NCBI RefSeq assembly: GCF_051020765.1
Contig: NC_134940.1
Location: 15,451,712-15,515,711, forward strand
Source of the DNA: Lasioglossum baleicum
Lineage: Eukaryota; Arthropoda; Insecta; Hymenoptera; Halictidae
DNA: 64,000 nt
Direction of reading: 5' to 3'
The translations under genes and the position numbers were made by a program. The notes beneath the pieces were generated by a model. The model ran no database searches. It saw only the letters and a program-made list of their open reading frames with translations, and was not told the DNA's origin. Shown piece after piece: positions 46,963 through 56,494 of this stretch; positions within the stretch are counted from its first letter, which is position 1, and every line of letters begins with the position of its first letter.

Positions 46963-49900
46963 AGTATACTTTCGTCGGTGTGACTTTGCTTTTTATCTAC
47001 GAATGAACGACGTGGGTGGTGAAGCGTCCTCGATCCCAAGTTACGAGTCGAGAAGCCGAGAAGCTGTGAAATTAACCAGCCGGGACCCGATGCCGATGCT
47101 ACGAACGATACTGTTGCGCAGATTCGCTTGTTCCTCGAAATATGAACCGTCAAGGAATGCTTTGTCGATTCGAGATAGTTCGCGTATCGACGGGATTCTT
47201 CCCTCGAGTTCTCGCGACTCGTTGGCCTCTTGCCATACTTCCTAATATAGTGCGCCCGCGGCGCCCCTCCACCATGGCTTTTTTACTTGGCATTAGAAAA
47301 TTTGAGCTCGTATAGTCCAATGATACGCATGATTTATCATTAGAAAAATTGAATTTTTTAGGGTAGGTTTTCTGGTAGAATCATTTTCCACAGAGAATGC
47401 TCGAAACATTTATCGTATTCGATGCATGGTAATTGTTTGATAAATTTGTTGGAGGCCTGTTGTAGACCCTTGATAGAATATTAGCCGCTGACGGGTCGCC
47501 GCATTTACCCGTCTATTCGAAGTAAGACGGTATGAAACGATATCGTTAATCTCTTCAAGGTGGACGCATGGAAATATCTAGTCCGATGACTGTGTATCTA
47601 CATCATCCTTTATTTCGTTCGAGTCATATTCATCTGTAGGAGATATGGTAATGGCTCTACGACTGCAATCAACTCGGAAAATACGGATTACAGTTATCGA
47701 GTCGGAAAAATATTCTCCGCGGCCCGATTGGCTGTCGACTCGCTGTCGTTCGACGCTCGGCGAATCGGCGAGTAGCTGCCAGCAGAGTGGGAGTGAGGAA
47801 TTGCAGTTTATAGTGTCAAGAAAATGACTACATTCAAACGAAAGCTATAATCATCTCTATTCCTAGGAAATTCGTTCTTGAAGAGGTTAATGTTCTAACG
47901 CGAAGCATAATGATGCGGACAATAATAAGAATCATTTATTTATAGAGCGGAATATATGAACGAAGGGCGAAACTTGGGAGAGATCCGCTGGTCCAACATC
48001 AGACAGCATCCGCATGCCTCTCTAACGAGTCGTCTTCTGACTCTGGCTCTTGCCAACGGACCGGTGATTTTCAGCGCTTGGCACCGAAGCGTAATTGCTT
48101 TTGCACGCTCGACCGTTGTCGCTTCTTCGTCCGAAGCGTATATGTAGGGAACGAAGGAGGAGCCAACGACGATAACCACAGCGATGATGACGAGGAGGAT
48201 GCGCTGGCACCGAAAATATTTCTAACGAGACAAATTCTCACTTACTACTTATCCGTTGGCCGTTCTTCACAAGCGTCGTCGCGCCGCGCCGTTTCGAAAC
48301 CGCGGATCGCCTGAATGAAAACCGAACGGTCTACACCGCCTAGGATCTTGACACTCGAAACGAAAATCTTGTACCGACCCGCTTATGATTGATTACTATC
48401 CCCATTATTTCTAGACCGGCTGTGGCAGTCTAGAGAGACTTAGCTAATAATATGCAATGACACCTAGCAGACGTTCGTTCGAATCAACAAACTCTCTATT
48501 CGAAATTTAAGTTTTCCTCGACAATTCTCGGTAATTTCGTTTGTCCCGTGTCGGAGCATTCTGTCTCGAAAAAAAAATTGTAACAGCAACTCGTGACAGT
48601 ATGTCAGATAAATAGCTTCTTATCCATCAGTCGCCACTCCACCGCGAAAATCTAATTGATGCGTAGGTGATGCAGGCTCGGGCAATCTCGAGATGTTCAC
48701 GGTACAACGAGAAACAATTAATGTCGATCGTATTTAAATTCCTGTTACGCTCGGTTCAACGGTAAGGTATCGACCAAGCTGAACGTTAATGTAGAAATAG
48801 ACATCTGCCTTGTAAAATTGGAAAACTCGTTAAACATGGCGTTGTTGAACAGGTTCGGGAAACGATTAAACACGGCGCTGTTTATTTGTATACGCGTCCC
48901 CTCGCACCACCGAGCGCGCGAATCGCGAAGAGATAATTCCCACTGTCTGGAGAACCGTGTGATTCGTTGATGAATCGTTCGGAAAGAGACCGAGGACTCG
49001 TTATATTTTTACCGGACCCCGTCGCGGGGGTCTGGCCAGGTGGAACGCTTGTTGTAATACTTTGCGAATCCTGGTGGGCGGACGGATCCAAGAACAGCGA
49101 CGGTGCTGAAAATTCCGCGTAGATCCGCGTTGTTATCGCGCTACAATTTATGTATAACCATTTGCGTCTTGCGGACGGATGGATTTACACGCAGGCCTTC
49201 CGAGCGAACCTTCCGCGGGACAGAATCGACGTCCATCAAAAGTAGACTTTCGCTGCTCCTCCGATCGAAAATCTAAGCGGTTGCTTTATAGCTGGTTTCA
49301 TCTTTTAATCGCGGCGTTCAATAGAAAATTGCTTGCCAGAAAATTCGTTGAATTAGTTGCCGAGTTTGTTGCGCAAACGCAAATTCTATTCGGAAGATGT
49401 ACAGTACAACGTTGACAACTTTTTAAGTATACAGGTTGTTGCATCATCTTTCTTTCACCTAGAAATACTACACTCCTCAAAAGACTTAAGGGATCACTTG
49501 TGCGAACCCGAAAAATTGGTCCGACTTTACGTGATCATAACTCCGTCAAAAATTGCCATATCGATATCGTTAAACAACGGTTTGAAAGCCTGAAACCTCT
49601 AGTTTCAGATGCTTTGTTTCAAATTGTTGAGATGTTGGTTTGTTACAAAGTTATAGCGAGATGAAGACAACATTGACGGTTAACAAAAATTTTGTGCAAC
49701 TTTGGAACATCACACGGGGAGAAACAAATTTTTTTGATAAATCACGTTAATATCATTTGGAAGGGTGATCTTTCCTGTGTAAATTGTGTGGTTGTTGAAT
49801 ATTGTGCGATTTTTTTTATTCGAGTTATTCAACATTGAAGTAAATATGGGCTTTTTAACTTTAACTGGCTCCAGAAAGCGAAAAAATTATTGTAGAATCT

Positions 49901-50016
49901 TGTGCAAAAAAGCAATTTCATCCGTTAACAACTTTGTTACATTAAAAGCAATATTACAAGATTCTTGAAATGTTTGAAACTTTTACTATTTTATATTTCA
50001 CCCAACCAATTTCTTC

Positions 50017-50042
50017 ATAAATGCATAAAGATCCGTAGTCTA
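50017..50042. mobile_element. Solo right end of the TAGACTGCGGAT family
   Basis: ATAAATGCATAAAGATCC followed by GTAGTCTA matches the right end of the other copies. No left end was found within about 500 bp. Confidence 0.6.
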
Positions 50043-50679
50043 CTAATAATAATATTTACTGCAGTGAGAACGCCTAGACGCCCTGATACGTCGATCACGT
50101 CTAGTATAAAGTGTAAGGATTGAATGATCGTTGGTCCGATCGAACGCGCTTTCGATTACCACTACATCCTTTTGTTTGACTGTGCGCCGTCTGCCAGAAA
50201 CCTGCCAGGCCAACTTTTCCGAACATAACGAATTTATGAATGAACGCGATTTGCATCGGATCACGAGTCCTCCGCGTTTGATTCATGCCTAATATTAAAC
50301 GCTCGGAGGCACGCGGGTTGCTCGATCGCGGAATTAAGAGATAGCCCGCCCGCGACTCGTTTCTAATTTCGATTCGGCGAGGGGCGTCGCGCTAGAATGT
50401 CTGAAATAAATTTCAAACGGTTGTCGTTTATCGGGCACACCAACAAAGTAAGCTGCTGCACTTTATCAAATCCGGGACACCGACACCTCCCGTTACACAG
50501 AATTTAATAAAGTACAAGCAATTTTGGTCGCCGAAACGTTTCGTCGATGTTTCAAAGTATAATATAAGAGTCCAATCAACCAACGAGCTATTCGAAGATC
50601 CGAACAAGTCGATCGACCGTTCGTCTCTTTCTCCGACGAATATACGCTGGCGAAATACGCTATGCAAATTATTTATTAG

Positions 50680-50802
50680 TAGACTGCGGATCTTTATGCA
50701 ATTATCGCTTCCGAAAATTTTCAAAAAATCCTAGGATATTTTAATTTATGTCAGACCTAAAACGGCTACTACCGCAGAAAATAAGATTTTATTTGATCTG
50801 AG

Positions 50803-50844
<42 letters not shown>

Positions 50845-50894
50845 GAGTGTAGACAGAGAGCGAAATAGCAAATTGCATAAACACCTGCAGTCTA
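50680..50894. mobile_element. TAGACTGCGGAT-family MITE with internal (TC)n and perfect duplication
   Basis: 215 bp. Ends TAGACTGCGGATCTTTATGC and GCATAAACACCTGCAGTCTA. TTTATTAG flanks both ends (50672-50679, 50895-50902). It contains a (TC)n run of about 40 bp and a segment (ACGGCTACTACC) shared with 9851-10119. Confidence 0.93.
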
Positions 50895-51465
50895 TTTATT
50901 AGCTATTCACTAGATATATGAGTTGAAGATATATAAGTCAGCGAAATCTCGTGGAACAGTATACGGCATATGGAATAGAAGCCGAGCGTACAAGGAATTT
51001 TGAGGGCCAGCTCATAGAGCGAGGTTCTGAATAGAGGTTGCGTCACCAATTTGTCAAAGACACCAGCGCACTGCTGATTAACACGGCCAATTCAATATGT
51101 TGCTGCAACGTACAGAAATTCGAGCGTAATTGCGCTCGCCGCCCCAAGCGTTTTTAGCGGAATTCTAAAGCGAGGGATCGAGATCGAACGATACCGCGAT
51201 TTAAGCACCAAGGGTGCTCTGCGAGCAATCACCAAAGAGGTCTCGATGCGATCACGCCCGCGATGATTTAGCGCCGGCCTTCCAACTTCGCGGGGGGACC
51301 CACTTATAACATATTTCATTTTTCGTCGGGGCGCTCTATTTTTGCGACCACCGGTTTTCTAGCTGGTTTACCAGACGCGGACGGTGTCTTTATACCGGGA
51401 CGGAAACGCCGCGGCACCGTCAGGTATCCGTCGTCCGTCGTCCGTCGTGCGAGACAACTATCACC

Positions 51466-54400
51466 ATGGTAAGCCTGCAGAATCCACTGACAGTGCAACG
51501 GATGTTAACGTTCATCGACATTTTTCTTTTACTCGGCTGTGCTGCTCCGGCAATTCACACTTTCACGCAATGCCGCACAGTGGGACCTTTCGTCCAAATC
51601 AGAGACAAAATCAAAGAACTTTCGATAGAAATGAGGTAGAGCGATGAAATTTTTTAAAAATTAAAGCTGAAACTTTGCAGAATATGGGAAAAACAGGGAG
51701 ATTATGGTAAGAACGTTTTTTAACGTTGAGAAAATTCGTTAAATTTGCACAATTTCGAGAAAATTGTGGTTTTTCCAATACCACGCGCAGAAAAATTTTT
51801 TTTTTAACATGCTGTACTTCATTTCCCGTAGATTTTTTCACGCTGATTTCAAATCTGGTCTCAAAATTTGTCTACGACCTCAGGATATTGCAAAATCGAT
51901 TTCTTGAAATTCTACATGTTTAACGAATTTTCTCAAGGTTAAAAACCGTTCGTACAGTAATCTCCCTATTTTTCCCATATTCTGCAAAGTTTCAGCTTTA
52001 GTTTAAAAAAAATTTCATCGCTCTACCTCATTTCTATCGAAAGTTCTTTGATTTTGTCTCCGATTTGGACGAAAGGTCTCACTGTGTGCCGCTCGTAATA
52101 TTAACACATTACCGACCGGTGATTATTGCATAATTTTGAAAAATCTATGGTACATGGCTAAACAATTTTAATGGAACCTTCAATAGCAGCAGCAGTTTTC
52201 ATTGTGAACTAACAAATCACCCTCAATAACGTCATCTAGTACTTTCATTTAAAATTGTAATGTAAAAGAAAATTTCTATGCTTTCTTTTCGTACAGCACA
52301 ATTATTGAAAATCCTATTAATAGGCTTTCGGTAGGTAAAGTGTTAAATTATACGATCATCTACTCTAGACTCTCGCAACTCCGACTACAGTTCATTTATT
52401 GTCTTTATTTTAACTTTCGGTGAAACAATTCTACTTTGCTCTTACATAATCGTTGCCCCGTTGCGCGGAAAAGACTAAAGGACGCGATTCGATTTTTCCG
52501 TTTCATCCGTGTAACACATTATGAATGGTTAAACACGTTTAAACAATCATTAAAGACGGAGAGACACCACTTTTGCACCAATTTTTGCGGATATTTTTGA
52601 ATTTATCTACAAAAATAAGGGTCCAGCGGAAAATCGAACTATACCAAGCGATAGAGTAGACTTTTATCTCGAGGTAACCCTTTTAAGCTTCCGTGGTCGA
52701 CGTTTTTTTCGAACCAGAAAGCAAAATATCTTCGCCCGACATGAGTTGCCGCCGCCGGTGGCGCTCATCACTAGAATGAACATTCGCCGCGCCAGAAATC
52801 AGCGCGAAAAACTCTATGTGAATCGTATAGTGGGAATCGAAATACTTTTTGGCTGTTGGACAGTGTTATTAATAGCTAGACTGCGGATCTTTATGCATTT
52901 ATAGGAAAATTGTGTAAATTTCCAACAATGTTGCATTTGTAACGTCCAACCGTCAAACTTTTCGGAACCAGATTGTCATGCTACTAGTACAAAATTTCGG
53001 AACCTCGAGGTGCTGTATTGTCGTTTGTGACAGGCCGAATTGTTGTTCGTCTCCGCCGAATATTACAAATTATTCCTCTATAACGTAAAAATATGCATGT
53101 TGGGCACCGTACCCACCGTACCACGACTTTTAGGAATCATAATTGACCAATTCTGAACTACTCCTTGCAATGCTGAAGCGTAATTTCGAAAAGTCGTAAA
53201 CCTTGTAATTGCATATACGTATATGCGAATTTAGCGATGTGTGCGTGTGCCCACACACTCTTGCACGGCTGCGCCGGCCACCTTAATAAAACATCTTAAT
53301 AATGAAGATAGGCGACGAACCAACGGTGGTAGCGAATGTAAATCCGGTCACCGCGGTGACCACCATGGCGTTCAATGTGTTGAAAACACAAAAGGAAATT
53401 CGCGTTACTTGTGGGATTGCCATGTATGTTTAACACTAAACCTACACGACCGGTTCTAGATTTTTTATTTTACAACTTTGAGATTGTAAGGATGCTTTCA
53501 TAAGGAATAATTTAATAAATATCTTGACTAGAGAGCACATATTACGAAGTCTAAACAGATTAACCCTTAGCACTCGAGTGGTGATTCAGAGTCACCGCTA
53601 AAAATTGCTATACAATTATTCAAAATTTTGCTCACATTATTGAATATGTTGGGATGCAACCAATTACTGAACATTTAAATATTGTATGAGGTATTCATAT
53701 TCATTTCATATCCATAAAATGGAAAAAAAATCATATTAGTTCTCTTGTTCGATGATCTTTTGCCAAAAGGAATAAATAAGAAAACATTTTATTGATGAAA
53801 GTTCATCGCTTGAATAAAGAAATTCTTTCTTGTCAACCCAATAAAATAACTCCGAGTTCAAAGGATTAATCTTGTCCTGCTTTCATAGCTCGGTACGTTT
53901 AGTGTTAATATCTGGTTTGTACATGAAGAGTAGTGCGATCGAACGACTTTCCGCAGGAGGAAGACGACCAGAAGATGGCCGTGTTGCGGAAGGCGTTCCA
54001 GATGTTCGACACGACGAAGAGCGGCTTCATCGACACGCTGAAGATCTCGACGATCTTGAACACGATGGGTCAGCTGTTCGATGACGCCGAGCTGAACACG
54101 TTGATCGGGGAGAACGACCCCGAAGGGGTCGGCAAGGTGAACTTCGACGGGTTCTGCAAGATCGCGGGCCGATTCCTCGAGGAGGAGGACGCGGAGGCCA
54201 TGCAGGAGGAGCTGAAAGAAGCCTTCCGTTTGTACGATCGCGAGGGAAACGGATACATCACAACGGCCACGCTCAAAGAGATTCTCGCTGCTCTCGACGA
54301 TAAGCTGACCAGCGCCGATCTGGACGGTATCATCGCTGAGATCGACACTGATGGGTCTGGCACCGTGGACTTTGACGGTGCGTATAGTATATAGTGTATA

Positions 54401-55791
54401 GTATACACTGTAGTATAGTTTAAGTATACACCTTTCGCTCCACCTTCCTTTTTATTTCTTTTCGATACTTCACAAGACGATGTTGCTGTATTTTTCACGA
54501 TTATGGGTGACAACTGCTCCGTGATGCCAGAATGAGCTCCAAACGGAGCTCATGTACTCTCCTCCTTACCCCTTCCACTATTCCATTTCAAAGCCGTGCG
54601 CAGGCGCACACTCCACGGTCCCCATCGCGCACGTGCAACGTGTCTCCCATTCGCCCCACTCATTCCCCGTCATCAGAGAGGGAGTACATACATCATTTCA
54701 CCGTGACTCCCCACATCCGGCATCACTACAACTGCTTTTCTCATTCTCCCTTTGACGAAGAAAGGCGTACCGCTAGAAAATTAGTTAGAAAGTTTACAGT
54801 TTCTGCCAACATATGTATGAGTAAGGTAATAATTAACCCTTTGCACTCGGAGCTATTTTAGCTCGAAAATTAAAAATTTCTTCCAGCCTAAAATAATTCC
54901 ATTTTATATGATCTTTTTCATTTCAATTTCATGAATATGAAATTGATATAATACCTCATACAATACTTAAATCTTTAGTAATTGATTAGATCCCAACATA
55001 TTTAATAATGTAAACAATATTTTGAATAACGGTGCAGCAATTTTTAATGGCGACTTTGAGTCACCACTTGAGTGCTAAGGATTAAACTGCGGATCTTTAT
55101 GGAAAATAATTTTCTACGTCGATTGCAAGAAACAGTAGCCATACTACTTAATATCTCTCTCCTTCTTTAATGATCTTAACGGGGTAGACTCTCGTTTCCA
55201 GGATTGCAAGGGTGCGGGGTGCGCCTTCTCATTTCTCAATAATGCGAAGATGGATTTCTTCGGTAGTGAATAGTGCTAGATAAATTCTCGCTGAGAACGC
55301 GCATCTCGCATCCTTGCAATCCTGGAAACGAGTCCAGCCACTTGATAAGTTCAAAATAAAATAGCACCCCGGCAAGAACAGTGTCATAACTAAAAAATGC
55401 AATATTCTCACAATAACGATTCGAAGAAAATTATAAGATTCCCGTCGAAATAATACAGAAGATAAACAATATATTTTTGGAAGTAAATTGGGATATTTGG
55501 AAGTAAAACTGTCCTTTGGCGGTTCAATTAGGAGTTAGAAATCATTATTTTTTGAGTTGTGTCACTGTTCTTGCCGGATTATTAAATTTTTTAAATCATT
55601 CTACCATTTTAGATTGCATCGAGTAATTGCGTCTAGTAATAACAGTTACACGCGCATAAGTAGAATGTTAAAAAAACAGTCCCAGCGGCCATATTGCACA
55701 GTATTCGCAGAACCTTGTTCCTGGATCACTTTTTCTACAGCGCTCGGATGTTTTTTTTGTAGAATTTATGGAGATGATGACGGGAGAATGA
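51466..55791 (+). CDS. TpnC: Muscle troponin C (EF-hand Ca2+ sensor)
   Basis: Calcium sensor of the thin filament. Exons 51466-51468 (ATG only, followed by donor GTAAGC), 53957-54377 and 55763-55791 give 150 aa, the usual insect length. The protein starts MEEDDQKMAVLRKAFQMFD and ends DFDEFMEMMTGE. EF-hand I (DTTKSGFIDTLK) is degenerate. Site II (NDPEGVGKVNFDGF) lacks the final glutamate. Site III (DREGNGYITTATLK) has threonine at position 12. Site IV (DTDGSGTVDFDE) is fully canonical, so calcium binding is expected mainly at IV. It resembles the TpnCIII-type sequences of insects. The ATG-only exon is inferred: no in-frame ATG precedes the 3' splice site at 53956, and ATG|GTAAGC is the best upstream match. 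The coding exon is markedly GC-rich compared with its introns. AATAAA at 56183 is a possible polyadenylation signal. Confidence 0.9.
51576..52086. mobile_element. Long-TIR element in troponin C intron 1
   Basis: The left arm starts CACAGTGGGACCTTTCGTCC and the right arm ends GGACGAAAGGTCTCACTGTG. Arms of roughly 180-200 bp are nearly complementary throughout (both contain the TCTACCTCATTTCTATCGAA segment or its inverse). No transposase frame. It starts about 110 bp after the ATG exon. Confidence 0.87.
52101..52346. mobile_element. TTAA-flanked MITE (TTAACACATTACCGACCGG)
   Basis: The left end TTAACACATTACCGACCGG is mirrored by TTCGGTAGGTAAAGTGTTAA. TTAA at both borders suggests a piggyBac-type target site. 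Non-coding. Confidence 0.75.
52877..52896. mobile_element. Solo left end of the TAGACTGCGGAT family
   Basis: TAGACTGCGGATCTTTATGC is a perfect family end. No right end was found before 53,400, so the copy looks truncated. Confidence 0.6.
53430..53908. mobile_element. TTAA-flanked MITE (TTAACACTAAAC), split by a nested insertion
   Basis: Borders TTAACACTAAACCTACACGA and GGTACGTTTAGTGTTAA are inverted repeats with TTAA at each end. The same family occurs inverted at 60990-61213. A second TTAA element occupies 53570-53869. The outer right border is only 48 bp before the troponin C exon 2. Confidence 0.82.
53570..53869. mobile_element. Nested TTAA-flanked MITE (TTAACCCTTAGCACTCGAG)
   Basis: The left border TTAACCCTTAGCACTCG and right border CGAGTTCAAAGGATTAA are inverted repeats with TTAA ends. 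Its interior matches 54833-55085 in inverse orientation. Removing it rejoins the outer element. Confidence 0.82.
54833..55085. mobile_element. TTAA-flanked MITE (TTAACCCTTTGCACTCGG) in troponin C intron 2
   Basis: Starts TTAACCCTTTGCACTCGGAG and ends CTTGAGTGCTAAGGATTAA. Related copies are at 53570-53869 (inverted) and 46243-46408. A TAGACTGCGGAT-family left end (TAAACTGCGGATCTTTATGG) abuts its right border. Confidence 0.8.
55190..55340. repeat. Hairpin element in troponin C intron 2
   Basis: ACTCTCGTTTCCAGGATTGC at the left faces GCAATCCTGGAAACGAGTCC at the right, with arms of about 50 bp. The centre (CTCAATAATGCGAAGATGG) resembles the interior of the GC-rich element at 32919-33383. Confidence 0.75.
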
Positions 55792-56494
55792 TGACCGGTT
55801 TGAGGCGACTGACACACCGTTGTCAAGGAGGACACGGTTCGTAACGACGCGACGTTACGATATTGTTGGGAAGAACGGCTGGCACGGAGTTCGTTTGATG
55901 AAAATAATCGGTTTCGGACGCTTCGACTCCCTGGATCACCGTAGAACTACCCGAAATTCATGCAGATTGTAACAATGAATGCATTTGTTAACTTCTAACT
56001 CTACTATTGTAGACACTAGGTTGTATTTAGTTCTTTCGTTCTATTCGAGGGTTTCGAACGCCCTGGCTTCTCCGTTTTCGCCGAAGTATTATTAAGCTAA
56101 TGCCGCGATTAGAGAATCATTAATTGTTAGAACGTTCGTTTACAATTGTTATACATATACGAGAGTCCCATGTATGTACATAAATAAAACTTGACTGTAC
56201 GTCTTCACTCCTCGACTTTCTACTACATTATAGAATCCGGATAGTTGAATAATAGAAACATAATAATAGTATGCAGAGTGTGTATAGGATGTTCGATGAG
56301 GATGAGATGGAGAGAATGAGGATGGATGGGGCGGATGATTTTCAACATAGATGTTAAACAAGAAACGTATGCTCATCGAAGCAATTTATTCATTATAAAT
56401 GCTACATCAATAAACCGTTGTGTTTTGCCTTGACGTTAACGTTACGCGACACTGTTTACCTTGGAGCTATCAGCTCCGCGGTAGCCAGCGACGT
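55792..56494. other. Spacer and 3' UTRs between troponin C and hexamerin (convergent)
   Basis: No coding frame. It holds AATAAA on + at 56183 (troponin C side) and AATAAA on - at 56390-56385 (hexamerin side), so the two 3' UTRs probably nearly meet. Confidence 0.6.
56385..56390 (-). terminator. Probable polyadenylation signal of the hexamerin gene
   Basis: AATAAA on the minus strand, 105 nt after the stop codon at 56495. Confidence 0.5.

Larger units (their letters stand above)
44526..51465. other. 7-kb gene-free interval between Zdhhc8 and troponin C
   Basis: Contains a mariner remnant, several MITEs and blocks of higher GC (about 46,960-47,280, 47,620-48,420, 48,860-49,260 and 50,240-50,640). 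Reading frames in these blocks reach at most about 100 codons with no recognised domain. They could be regulatory, non-coding transcribed or old repeats. Confidence 0.5.

Noticed and set aside
46940..47245. 101-codon plus-strand frame in a GC-richer block
   Set aside because: It starts inside a MITE, has no recognisable domain and no flanking splice sites. Such a length is expected by chance in GC-rich DNA.
53872..54084. Frame reading through the troponin C acceptor with an upstream ATG at about 53923
   Set aside because: The ATG is out of frame with the troponin C protein, so it cannot be its start.
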